Notes under the pieces: generated by a model | Told to the model about the DNA's origin: nothing | Databases searched by the model: none | What the model saw: only the letters and a program-made list of their open reading frames with translations | Source: Albidovulum sp. bin36 | GTDB taxonomy: Bacteria; Pseudomonadota; Alphaproteobacteria; Rhodobacterales; Rhodobacteraceae | NCBI GenBank assembly: GCA_002238565.1 | Contig: MPMP01000035.1 | Span: forward strand, 1-49,319 | Direction of reading: 5' to 3' | DNA: 49,319 bases | Translations under genes and position numbers: made by a program | Shown here: positions 37,303 through 45,804 of the stretch, piece after piece | Layout: each line of letters begins with the position of its first letter | Position numbering within the stretch: the stretch's first letter is position 1

Positions 37303-38970
37303 CTATGCCGCCAGCTTTCCAGTTTCTGGGTACAGCGCCGCTCTAAACGGCTCGGGCCCAAGCCGCCGATAGGCTTCGAGAAAAGTTTCACGGCATGAGT
37401 CGCGAAGTCTCAAATACGCCTCGACAAGCCTTTCAAGAGCCGGAATGAGTTCGTCGGCGGAAAACCCGCGCCCTGCCCTATCTCCCAGAGCCGCGGTTTC
37501 CGTCGCATCGCCGCCAAGCGTAATCTGGTAGTTTTCCACTCCCGCCCGTTCGAGGCCGAGTATGCCGATGTGTCCAACGTGGTGGTGGCCGCAGGCGTTT
37601 ATGCAGCCGGAAATCTTGATTTTCATGGAGCCGATTTCACGTTCTATGCCCAATGCGGCGAACCGACGCGAAATTTCCTGGGCGATCGGAATTGAGCGCG
37701 CCGTCGCCAGAGCGCAATAATCCATGCCGGGGCAGGCGATGATATCGGAAACAAGCCCGAAATTCGCTGTTTGAAGGCCAGACGCAGCCAGCACGTCGTA
37801 CGCCTCGGGAAGGTCGTCTTTGCGAATATGAGGCAAAATGATGTTTTGCTCGTGGCTGGCGCGAATTTCATCGTGCCCGAGTCTTTCGGCAATATCCGCC
37901 AGCGCGCGCATCTGGTTCGCGCTCGCATCGCCCGGCGTGCCGCCAATGGGCTTCAGCGATACGGTTGCGATCGAATAGGCGGAGCAGCGATGCTCGAACA
38001 AGTTCGTGTCCGCCCAGGCGCGAAATCCGCTATCCTTCTCCAGCCGGCGTTCAAAGGCGCCGGTTCGCGAAAGATTGAATTCCGGCGGCTTGAATGCCGA
38101 CTTCAAGGCTTCAATCAGCTCCGGATCGACGCCGGCAAACCATTTCTTTCGCTCGGCGAATTCGGCCTCGATTTCACGAGAAAGCTTTTCGATTCCCGTT
38201 TCATGTACGAGTATCTTCAGTCGAGCCTTGTATTTGTTGTCTCGCCGCCCGTGCAGATTGTAGACGCGCAGTATTGATTCGACATATGCCAGCAGTTCGC
38301 TTTCGGGCAGAAACTCGCGAACGACCGCTCCGATCATGGGAGTACGCCCCAGCCCTCCGCCTATGAGAACCTCGTAGCCCGGACTGCCTCCGGCATCTCG
38401 AATCGATCGCAGTCCTATGTCATGGGCTTTTGTAACAGCTCGGTCGCGAGACGATCCCGAAACTGCGATTTTGAATTTCCTAGGCAGGTATTGGAATTCG
38501 GGATGATCGGTCGACCACTGGCGAAGAAGCTCGGCCGTCGGTCTTGGGTCGGCGATCTCATCGGCCGCCGCGCCCGCGAAGTGGTCCGCAGTCACGTTTC
38601 TAATGCAATTCCCGGATGTTTGGATCGCATGCATGTCGACATCGGCGAGCGCATCGAGAATAGCCGGAACGTCGGCAAGTTTCGGCCAATTGAACTGAAT
38701 ATTCTGGCGCGTGGTGAAATGCCCGTATCCCTTGTCCCACTTGTCCGCAATGTCGGCCAGCTGCCGCATCTGCCTGGAATCGAAAGTGCCATACGGAATC
38801 GCAACGCGAAGCATGTAGGCATGCAATTGAAGGTACAGCCCGTTCTTTAGGCGCAGCGGCTTGAATTCATCTTCAGTTAATGACCCGTCCAGCCTTCTGC
38901 GGACTTGATCACGGAATTCCTCGACCCGCCGCCGAACGAAGAACTCGTCGAATTCTGAATATTTATACAT
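37303..38970 (-). CDS. cysI: Assimilatory sulfite/nitrite reductase haemoprotein (CysI-like)
   Basis: Reduces sulfite to sulfide with six electrons using sirohaem coupled to a 4Fe-4S cluster. The 555-residue protein shows both half-repeats (GYGHFTTRQNIQFNWPKLADV; RASHEQNIILPHI) and the cluster cysteines in CPGMDYC (C413, C419) and SGCINAC (C456, C460). The ferredoxin-type form found in alphaproteobacteria is likely, since no CysJ flavoprotein gene is nearby. The start MYKYSEFDEFF at 38968-38970 matches homologues and overlaps the DUF2849 gene by eight bases. The longer frame to 39171 is not supported. Confidence 0.94.
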   Translation of the reverse strand: MYKYSEFDEFFVRRRVEEFRDQVRRRLDGSLTEDEFKPLRLKNGLYLQLHAYMLRVAIPYGTFDSRQMRQLADIADKWDKGYGHFTTRQNIQFNWPKLADVPAILDALADVDMHAIQTSGNCIRNVTADHFAGAAADEIADPRPTAELLRQWSTDHPEFQYLPRKFKIAVSGSSRDRAVTKAHDIGLRSIRDAGGSPGYEVLIGGGLGRTPMIGAVVREFLPESELLAYVESILRVYNLHGRRDNKYKARLKILVHETGIEKLSREIEAEFAERKKWFAGVDPELIEALKSAFKPPEFNLSRTGAFERRLEKDSGFRAWADTNLFEHRCSAYSIATVSLKPIGGTPGDASANQMRALADIAERLGHDEIRASHEQNIILPHIRKDDLPEAYDVLAASGLQTANFGLVSDIIACPGMDYCALATARSIPIAQEISRRFAALGIEREIGSMKIKISGCINACGHHHVGHIGILGLERAGVENYQITLGGDATETAALGDRAGRGFSADELIPALERLVEAYLRLRDSCRETFLEAYRRLGPEPFRAALYPETGKLAA

Positions 38971-39274
38971 TCGCGCGCTCCGCCTGCTTTCCGTGGCAAT
39001 AGTTCGATGGTCCCATTGAGCGAAGCCGCTCTCTGTAGTGGGTCGGGCTGGGGCGACCGGACGGATCGGTTTCCGCGTCGGCGAAATACGCGCCGACATG
39101 AAGGAGAGTTTGCCGGTTCGCCGTTTCCAATGCCAGGCTTGCTCCAGCCGGATCAGTGAAGAGCTCCGCATCTCCGAACTCGGGAGACCAGATCCCGTCC
39201 CGCGTTAAATAAACCGCATCGCCTTCCAGCAGCCTATTGGTCGTAATGACTTTAGCCGTAAATTTCTTGACCAT
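38963..39274 (-). CDS. DUF2849 family protein
   Basis: A 103-residue protein whose N-terminal part (KKFTAKVITTNRLLEGDAVYL, then GIWSPEFGDAELFTD) matches the DUF2849 family, small proteins encoded immediately before cysI in many alphaproteobacteria. The molecular role is not established; the conserved place suggests help in sulfite reduction or sirohaem handling. The ATG at 39272-39274 is chosen over a longer frame to 39499, and the end overlaps cysI by eight bases. Confidence 0.85.
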   Translation of the reverse strand: MVKKFTAKVITTNRLLEGDAVYLTRDGIWSPEFGDAELFTDPAGASLALETANRQTLLHVGAYFADAETDPSGRPSPTHYRERLRSMGPSNYCHGKQAERANV

Positions 39275-39323
39275 GCCGATGCTCCGCTTTTCTCTCTCGC
39301 CTTGACCGCGTCCGAATGCAGCT

Positions 39324-40520
39324 TCACCGGCGAATTTCGCTCTCGGCATCGTCGAGAGCCGAGGATGGTGCAAAAGGACCCGAACGTCGAAACTTTTCGA
39401 TTGCCCTGATCCGCGCTTGCGCTTGAAAGGCGGCGCCGAAACGTTGTCCGAAAGGCATCGCCGATTCCGACCTATGGTTGATCGGCCTCGAACGCGCATT
39501 GGCCGGCGGCCAGCAAGCGGACATCGCTCCGTTTTGTATCACTTCGCATTTGATTCCCCGGGCGGCGACCAATTCGATCTCCGAACGCAGATCGCCTCGC
39601 CTTTCCTCGAACGCCGAAAAGAGCCTGACGACGAGTTCTCCGCTTGCCGCCTTGGAGGCCATAAACTCGATTTCAGGCCCATTGAAGTCTTTCGGTACAG
39701 AATCAAAGCGCGAAGATTCCCTGAATTCGGCCTCGCGCCGGGCCAATTCGAGCACGGAAGCGGAAACGCCTTTGTCGAAGACCACGGAATCCGCATTGTG
39801 CAGCAGGCTTCTCGTTTTGTGCGACAGCAAACCCGGATTGCCGAATCCAGTGCTCGCAAAAACGACTAAACCGGACTCTTGGGCATGTTCCGACGTCGAG
39901 GCGGCGAGCGCAGCGAGCACTCGAGTTGCCCCCTCGGGTCCTTCCTCTTCGAATGCGCGCGGGCCGTCGCGAAAAAAGAATCGGGACCAGAAGTCCCTCC
40001 GGCTTCTACCCGAAGGCAATTTTGCCGCTTCGCTGCGAAACAAACCGCCAATTCTAGCAAGCTCGCCAACCGACTCGGGCAGCAGCGATTCAATCTTGGA
40101 CTTTATGCCCCGCGCGAGCACCGGGGCGGACCCCTCCGTCCCGATCGCGACAGTTACCGGCGTACGGTCTACAATCGCAGGCGTAATGAAATCGCTGCCT
40201 TCCAGGTCGTCTACGATGTTGACTAGAGTGCCGGTCGCGGTTCCGATTCCGGCAACCCTTCGATTTTCGGCAGGGTCGTCATTGGCCGCGTAGATTAGTG
40301 TCGACCGTCGCGCGTCTTCTTCCTCGAAGCGCCGTTCGAATACCGACAATCGGCCGTCCTGCTCCATATCACGAACGTATTCCGAAACATTCTCGTCGTA
40401 GACCTCGATTTTCGCATTCGTCTTCAACAAGAGCCGAAGCTTGGGAATTGCGGTTTCGCGGGCGCCCGACACGGACACAATGCGCCCGGTCAAATCGATA
40501 AATACTGGGTAGTGCCTCAT
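39324..40520 (-). CDS. cysG: Sirohaem synthase CysG with eroded C-terminal uroporphyrinogen methyltransferase half
   Basis: The 398-residue protein begins as a normal CysG: residues 1-205 are the precorrin-2 dehydrogenase/ferrochelatase half (MRHYPVFIDLTGRIV; NIVDDLEGSDFITPAIVDRTPVTVAIGTEGSAPVLAR), although the usual GGG nucleotide loop reads SGARETA. From about residue 217 a SUMT (CobA-type) domain starts (LVVFASTGFGNPGLL) but lacks the usual GPGDP loop and the GGDP motif (at about 298-312 the sequence is VRLFSAFEERRGDLR), and it ends about 130 residues short. The SAM-methyltransferase activity is therefore probably lost. ATG at 40518-40520 has AGGA upstream. It is the first gene of the sulfite-reduction cluster. 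Confidence 0.85.
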   Translation of the reverse strand: MRHYPVFIDLTGRIVSVSGARETAIPKLRLLLKTNAKIEVYDENVSEYVRDMEQDGRLSVFERRFEEEDARRSTLIYAANDDPAENRRVAGIGTATGTLVNIVDDLEGSDFITPAIVDRTPVTVAIGTEGSAPVLARGIKSKIESLLPESVGELARIGGLFRSEAAKLPSGRSRRDFWSRFFFRDGPRAFEEEGPEGATRVLAALAASTSEHAQESGLVVFASTGFGNPGLLSHKTRSLLHNADSVVFDKGVSASVLELARREAEFRESSRFDSVPKDFNGPEIEFMASKAASGELVVRLFSAFEERRGDLRSEIELVAARGIKCEVIQNGAMSACWPPANARSRPINHRSESAMPFGQRFGAAFQAQARIRAIEKFRRSGPFAPSSALDDAESEIRR

Positions 40521-41076
40521 TATTCCTGCTCGCCGACCGGATAAATCAAATCCTACGTATAGAGATCTTGAAACATAAATCATCATTCCTAAAGAATTTA
40601 CCCAAATAAAAGAACGCAATCCGCTTTTATCCAATAAAGAATAAATTATTTTCTCTTTCTGGAACATGCACAAAAACACGGGTTCCGCTTGTCGCGCCCA
40701 TTCGGTTCGATTTCGATCCCGAACGCGATGTTTCGGATTCCGATTGCTCGAAACTTCAGTGATTCCGGGCTCGTGCCTGCAGCCTTGGCGACGCACGCAA
40801 ATTGGGCGAAAGATTCATGCCTCTGAAAGTATTCAAGATATAGCCTTGAAGTGGTAATTCGGCTTCGGGCCCAGCCGCCGCATTCCACGCAGGAGGCTCT
40901 CGCCGGACGGCGTGTGAATTCCGTTCGATCGCGGGAGTCCCAAGCTCGGACTCCCTTTGAACGCGAGTTTCCGCACCCTTCCGGCCCGCGCTTCGAGGTA
41001 TCAATACTTGGTTGACTATCCATTGCCGGCTATTTAAGTAACTAATTGGTTCACTCCACCGAAAAGGGAAATTCCA
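40521..41076. other. Divergent control region between cysG and the second sugar importer
   Basis: About 555 bases. The cysG-proximal 150 bases are strongly A+T-rich and probably hold its promoter. On the importer side TTGACT (41012-41017) may be a -35 box, and a ten-base near-direct repeat TTGGTTsACT occurs at 41008-41017 and 41046-41055, flanking the likely transcript start. A minus-strand frame ending near 40650 with a Cys-rich tail is not recognised. Confidence 0.4.
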
Positions 41077-42120
41077 ATGGGAAAAATTGCAAACAATTCC
41101 ATCATGCTCGCGGCTGCGGCAACGCTTTCGTCGGGCATTTACACGGCTAGTTTTGCCGAAGACATGACGCTTGCGATTTCGATGCGCTCGCTCTCGAACC
41201 CCTACCATGCGACATTCGCGCGCGGCGGCGAAGCATTCGCCGAGTCGGTCGGTCTACCGTTCGAAGTGCTGGTTACGGAAGGCAATTCCGAGAAGGGCCT
41301 TGCCGACATACGCGCATTGATCTCTCGAACCAACGGCAATGTCTGCATCAATGTCGACCCCAACGATTCACCCGACGCGGCGACAATCGTCGACGAGGCG
41401 AAAGAGGCGGGCGCATACGTTGTTACACAGTGGAACAAGCCGGACGACCTCCATCCCTGGGACCACGACCCCAACTACGTGGCGCACATGTCCTTCTCCG
41501 GCGTGGGCACGTCGAAGGAAATCACCAACGCACTTATCGACGCGATGGGCGGCGAGGGCGGAATCGTCGCCATCGGCGGCATCCTGTCCAACGTTCCGGC
41601 AATCGAGAGAAAGCTCGGCATGGAAATGGCCGTTGCGGAAACCGGCGGCAAAGTCGAAATCCTCGATTTCCAGCCCGCCGACTGGAACGAGACCAAGGCG
41701 TTTGAGATCATGCAGGCATGGCTAACTCGCTACGGCGACGACATCAAGGGCGTCTGGGCCGCCAACGACTCGATGGGCATCGGCGCGCTCGAAGCACTTC
41801 GCCAGGAAGGCAAGGACGGCCTGGTGCCGGTCGTCGGAATCGATGGTACGGAAGCGGCTCTCGCCGCGGTCGAAGCCGGCGAAATGGCCGGGACGGTCGC
41901 CTGGGATCCGATGTGGACCGGCGGCATGGGTCTTTCGCTGTGCCATGCGGCCGCTTCCGGCGCGATAGACATCGCCGCCGAACCCGCCGAGCATCGCGAA
42001 TTCTACGGCACCGGCATAGTCGTAACCTCGGCCAATATCGCGGAATTCCGAAGCAGAGACGCTTCGTTCGACTTCAATGACTACTGGGCCAAATCCACTG
42101 GACAAATCCAGTATCAGTAG
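41077..42120 (+). CDS. Periplasmic sugar-binding protein of the second ABC importer
   Basis: A 347-residue exported binding protein with a signal peptide (about residues 1-27, cleavage near ASFA-ED). Two-lobe Peripla_BP_4 features follow: MRSLSNPYHATFARGGEAFAE, LISRTNGNVCINVDPND, GGIVAIGGILSNVPAIERKLGMEMAV, and GVWAANDSMGIGALEALRQEG. Many Trp and acidic residues in QWNKPDDLHPWDHDP suggest a carbohydrate or polyol site. AAGGGAA lies eight bases upstream of the ATG. The strong hairpin just after the stop fits a binding protein made in excess of its membrane partners. The substrate is unknown. Confidence 0.92.
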   Translation: MGKIANNSIMLAAAATLSSGIYTASFAEDMTLAISMRSLSNPYHATFARGGEAFAESVGLPFEVLVTEGNSEKGLADIRALISRTNGNVCINVDPNDSPDAATIVDEAKEAGAYVVTQWNKPDDLHPWDHDPNYVAHMSFSGVGTSKEITNALIDAMGGEGGIVAIGGILSNVPAIERKLGMEMAVAETGGKVEILDFQPADWNETKAFEIMQAWLTRYGDDIKGVWAANDSMGIGALEALRQEGKDGLVPVVGIDGTEAALAAVEAGEMAGTVAWDPMWTGGMGLSLCHAAASGAIDIAAEPAEHREFYGTGIVVTSANIAEFRSRDASFDFNDYWAKSTGQIQYQ

Positions 42121-42135
42121 TAGTATTCGACTTGC

Positions 42136-42163
42136 GGAAGCCGCGCATTCCCGCGCGGCTTTC
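42136..42163 (+). promoter_or_regulatory. Stable RNA hairpin between binding-protein and permease genes
   Basis: The stem GGAAGCCGCGC (42136-42146) pairs with GCGCGGCTTTCC (42153-42163) around a six-base loop, ten Watson-Crick pairs and one G-U. It begins 16 bases after the stop at 42120. Without a long U-run it is more likely an RNA stabiliser or partial terminator (as REP-type hairpins after malE) than a full stop. Confidence 0.55.
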
Positions 42164-42197
42164 CCGTCCAACGAAAAATGTACTGGCCTTCGACACC

Positions 42198-43148
42198 GTG
42201 GAATCGATAAACTGGCGAGCGCTCGCCCCCATCGGGGTGTTTTTCCTGCTTTGCGTCGTCATCGCCATCTTCAGCCCGAACTTTCTTTCGGTGTCCAACG
42301 CAATTCGCATCCTCAATGCCTCGGCAATTCCCGTGGTGCTTGTCATGGGCGCCACGTTCGTCATTCTCATGGGGTCGATCGATCTTTCGGTCGAAGGCAT
42401 CGTCGCGCTTTGCGCAGTGGTAACCGCTTCGCTGGTTCTAAATGACACTTTCGCGTCGGATCTTGGCCTGTGGGCGATACCTTTCGCCGTGCTGGCCGGC
42501 GGCATAATCGGCGGCATAAACGGGTCCACCCACGTGTACCTGAAAGTGCCTAGCTTCATGGTTACGCTTGGAATCGGCTTTGTCTGCCTGGGCATCGCAA
42601 CTGCGGCGCTCGGCGGATTCCCGGTCAGAATCTCCGACCGCGGATTTCGGGCGCTGACACTCGGCCGGACGCTGGGGCTTCCGAATGGAATCTGGGTGGC
42701 CGCCGCCGCCGTGGCCGTCGCGATGATTGTACAGGAGCGAACGCGCCTCGGTCGCTACGTATATGCGATCGGCACGGACGAAACCACGGCGAGGCAAAGC
42801 GGCGTTCCGATCGAGAGAACCCGCGTTCTTGTCTTTGTCCTGGCCGGGCTCTTCTCGGGGCTCGCGGGCGCAATGGCGGCGGCCCAGCTGGGACAGGGGC
42901 ACGCGCTCATAGCTTCCGGGCGCTTGTTCACAACGATTACCGCCGTTGTCGTCGGTGGCACCGCTCTGTCCGGCGGGGTCGGGTCCGTGCTGAATTCCGT
43001 TGTCGGCGTGCTCATCGTCATCGTATTGACGAATGGCATGGTCCTGATGGGCGTGCCGCCCTTCGTGCAGCAAGGAGTTCAAGGCTTTCTCATAATTGTC
43101 GCGGTCACGCTTGCGCTCGACCGAAGGCAATTGCTGGTCGTGAAGTAG
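42198..43148 (+). CDS. Sugar-type ABC transporter permease 1 of the second importer
   Basis: Inner-membrane permease of the RbsC family with about ten hydrophobic segments; the MGSIDLSVEGIVALCAVV, SFMVTLGIGFVCLG and VVVGGTALSGGVGS loops are typical. The frame is open from TTG 42132, but that start would place the hairpin at 42136-42163 inside the coding region. GTG at 42198 gives 316 residues, the same as the second permease, and starts at the conserved cytoplasmic WRALAPIGVFFLL segment, so I prefer it. No strong ribosome site is seen for either. The stop lies five bases before the ATPase start. Confidence 0.9.
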   Translation: MESINWRALAPIGVFFLLCVVIAIFSPNFLSVSNAIRILNASAIPVVLVMGATFVILMGSIDLSVEGIVALCAVVTASLVLNDTFASDLGLWAIPFAVLAGGIIGGINGSTHVYLKVPSFMVTLGIGFVCLGIATAALGGFPVRISDRGFRALTLGRTLGLPNGIWVAAAAVAVAMIVQERTRLGRYVYAIGTDETTARQSGVPIERTRVLVFVLAGLFSGLAGAMAAAQLGQGHALIASGRLFTTITAVVVGGTALSGGVGSVLNSVVGVLIVIVLTNGMVLMGVPPFVQQGVQGFLIIVAVTLALDRRQLLVVK

Positions 43149-43153
43149 CCGCC

Positions 43154-44665
43154 GTGGAATCGATTCTGGAACTCGAGAGCGTAACCAAGGAATTTCCCGG
43201 CGTAAGGGCGCTCGATAGCGTGAGCATGCACGTTGACCGCAACGAGGTCGTCGGGCTGATCGGCGAAAACGGCGCCGGCAAATCCACTCTCGTAAAAATT
43301 CTCGCGGGCATTCACCGAATCGATGCCGGAACGATGAAATTCGGCGGCGAGCAAGCCAGCTTCCGTTCGCCGCGAGACGCCTTCGACCGCGGCCTGACCA
43401 TGGTTTTCCAGGAGCAGTCGATTATTCAAACTCTTACGGTGGCGGAGAACATATTTCTGGGGCGCGAACGGGAATTCCTCCGTTTCGGCATCATCGACAA
43501 GAGAGCCATGAACGCTGCGGCCAAGGTCGAACTGGCCAAGGTTCATCTGGATTGCGACCCCGCGACCAAATGCGCGAATCTCGACTTCGCCGCCCGGCAA
43601 ATGGTTGAAATCGCCAAGGCCCTTTCGCTGGACGGCAGGATCGACAGCGACATTGTCATCCTGCTCGACGAGCCGACCTCGGTCCTGGAACGGCGGGAAA
43701 TCGATCTTCTATTCGAGATAATCAAGGAATTGAAGAACAAGGCGTCCATAATCTTCATTTCGCACCGGCTGGACGAAGTGCTCCAGGTATCCGACCGGGT
43801 TTACGTGCTTAGGGACGGCGCCGTGGTCCACGAAACAGCGTCGAAAGACGCGACGATCACGGGCCTGCACGAGCACATGGTCGGGCGGCAGCTGGACCAT
43901 CGCTACTATCGCGAAAACAAGCAGCGGCAATCCCTCGGCAAGCCGGTCCTGTCGATTCGAAATCTTTCCATCGACGGCGAATTCCGCAACCTTTCCTTTG
44001 ACTTGTCGGAAGGCGAAATCCTCGGCATCGCCGGCGTTGTCGGTTCCGGGCGCGAAGCATTCGCCCGATGCCTGGGCGGCTTGCTGCCGCCGAGCGGCGG
44101 CGAGATTCTCATCGACGGCAGGGCGGTCCGGCTCAATCATCCTCATCAGGCCGTCAATGCCGGATTCGGCTTCGTGCCGAGCGAACGGAAATCCGAAGGC
44201 ATCGTTATCGGACTCAGCGTTTCGGAAAACATGACGCTCGCCGCCGGCAAGCGTTTTTCCAAATTTGGATTTATCAGCTTCGAGCGGGAGCGCGCCGAGT
44301 GCCAGCGCTGGATCGACAGGCTGAGAATTCGAACCCCGTCTACGAAAACCCCCATGCAAAGCCTTTCCGGCGGCAACCAGCAAAAGGTCGTTCTTTCGAA
44401 GTGGCAGATTTTTGGATCCAAAGTGGCGGTGCTCGACCACCCCACGCGCGGTATCGATGTCGGCGCCAAGGAGGACGTATACGAGTTGATCCGGGAAATG
44501 GCCGAACAGGGCGTCGCCATTATTCTTCTTGGCGACACTCTCGAGGAGGTTATCGGCCTTTCGAACGTGATACTCGTGCTGAAGGACGGCGAAGTGAGCG
44601 CTCGCTTCGAAGCCCCTGTCGGCGCAAAGCCCGATCAGATCGACCTGATTTCCAAAATGGTTTGA
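43154..44665 (+). CDS. Sugar-type ABC transporter ATP-binding protein with a degenerate second ATP site
   Basis: A 503-residue double ABC ATPase. Domain 1 has Walker A GENGAGKST (37-45) and Walker B LLDEPTS (170-176), but its signature reads LDFAARQ (143-149) where LSIGQQQ is usual. Domain 2 has a lysine-less Walker A (GVVGSGRE, 294-301), a good signature LSGGNQQ (404-410), and Walker B LDHPTRG, with His429 in the place of the catalytic Glu. One composite ATP site is thus complete and the other lacks its key residues. The start is GTG at 43154, five bases after the permease stop. Family assignment is firm. Confidence 0.93.
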   Translation: MESILELESVTKEFPGVRALDSVSMHVDRNEVVGLIGENGAGKSTLVKILAGIHRIDAGTMKFGGEQASFRSPRDAFDRGLTMVFQEQSIIQTLTVAENIFLGREREFLRFGIIDKRAMNAAAKVELAKVHLDCDPATKCANLDFAARQMVEIAKALSLDGRIDSDIVILLDEPTSVLERREIDLLFEIIKELKNKASIIFISHRLDEVLQVSDRVYVLRDGAVVHETASKDATITGLHEHMVGRQLDHRYYRENKQRQSLGKPVLSIRNLSIDGEFRNLSFDLSEGEILGIAGVVGSGREAFARCLGGLLPPSGGEILIDGRAVRLNHPHQAVNAGFGFVPSERKSEGIVIGLSVSENMTLAAGKRFSKFGFISFERERAECQRWIDRLRIRTPSTKTPMQSLSGGNQQKVVLSKWQIFGSKVAVLDHPTRGIDVGAKEDVYELIREMAEQGVAIILLGDTLEEVIGLSNVILVLKDGEVSARFEAPVGAKPDQIDLISKMV

Positions 44666-44668
44666 CAA

Positions 44669-45619
44669 ATGTCCGATAAGCAAAAGGAATTGCTGCGCAA
44701 CCTCGTGCCGGTCTTTACGCTGCTAATCCTGGTATTAGGAATCGCCGCCTACGAACCGAGGTTCCTCAGGCCCGCCAACCTCATCACGGTCACGGCGGAT
44801 ACGATGACCCTGTTTCTGATGGCCTCCGGCGCCACGTTCGTAATCATGCTCGGAAGCATCGACCTTTCGATTCAGGCGGTCGCTTCGATGACAAGCTGCA
44901 TACTCGCCGCGATGCTTCCGATGTTCGGCGGCACCGCTCTCCTCGTCGCTCTTGCCGCGGGCGGACTCGCAGGCGTGCTCAGCGGCCTGGTCGTCAACAA
45001 TTTTCGAATCCCGTCCTTCGTGGCGACGCTTGCGATCGGCGGGATCATGACATCCGTGGCGTTCTGGGCTTCGAACGAAAGATCGATCTACATATCCGAC
45101 AACGACAAATCCGCCTGGCTCGACTGGGCTACCGGCACGACGGCCGGGATCGACAATGAAGTCATCGTGGGCATCCTTGTCCTCGCCGCGCTGACAGCGA
45201 TCCTGTCGCTAACAAGATTCGGCCGCCTCGTGCGCGCCGTCGGCTCGCAGGAGCAGGCCGTTGTCGCCTCCGGCATCAACGTCAACAGAATAAAGTTTCT
45301 GGCGTTCGTGATCTCCGGCCTTATGGCCGGCCTGGCGGGTATCGTCATGGCCGCGAGGCTCGGCTCGGGCTCGCCTACGCTCGCGAGCGAATTCCTGCTT
45401 CCCGCCATCGCCTGCATCATCGTCGGCGGCACCGCCATCACCGGAGGCGTAGGCAGCATTTGGAAAACGTTCGTCGGGGCCTTGATTATTGCCGTTGTAC
45501 GGATCGGAATGACCTTTGTCGGGGTGACGGTGTTCGCCCAGCAAATCGTTTTCGGACTCGTTCTTGTTCTGGCGGTTGCTATGACGATTGACCGAACCAA
45601 GGTCTCCGTCGTCAAATAG
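44669..45619 (+). CDS. Sugar-type ABC transporter permease 2 of the second importer
   Basis: A 316-residue RbsC-type permease with about ten hydrophobic segments, starting three bases after the ATPase stop. Family features include MLGSIDLSIQAVASMTSCILAAML, NNFRIPSFVATLAIGGIM and IIVGGTAITGGVGSIWKTFVGALI. With the first permease it would form a heterodimeric channel. It is related to, but clearly diverged from, that protein. It is the last gene of the importer cluster and converges on the dehydrogenase gene at 45805. Confidence 0.93.
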   Translation: MSDKQKELLRNLVPVFTLLILVLGIAAYEPRFLRPANLITVTADTMTLFLMASGATFVIMLGSIDLSIQAVASMTSCILAAMLPMFGGTALLVALAAGGLAGVLSGLVVNNFRIPSFVATLAIGGIMTSVAFWASNERSIYISDNDKSAWLDWATGTTAGIDNEVIVGILVLAALTAILSLTRFGRLVRAVGSQEQAVVASGINVNRIKFLAFVISGLMAGLAGIVMAARLGSGSPTLASEFLLPAIACIIVGGTAITGGVGSIWKTFVGALIIAVVRIGMTFVGVTVFAQQIVFGLVLVLAVAMTIDRTKVSVVK

Positions 45620-45804
45620 GCGCAGCTCGGACAGTAGATTTTCGCCTGGCTTCGGAGGGCTCCAGCCGCGCGGCGGGGGCGATACGAACTCCTGGATCAG
45701 CCGCTCAAGCGAATCGCCGTCCGAGCCGTCCCATGCGAAGCGATCAAGGCGAATCGGCCCCGCCGCGAAGCTCGGAATCGTCCGAAGCTGAATCGCGGGG
45801 CGAA

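Noticed and set aside
37375..37395. AGTTTCACGGCATG, partly like a parS site
   Set aside because: Only half of the palindrome matches and it lies inside cysI coding sequence.
45620..45804. Possible gene remnant on the minus strand between the permease and the PQQ dehydrogenase
   Set aside because: The frame is a continuation of an antisense shadow with no recognisable homology; treated as a plain convergent gap.
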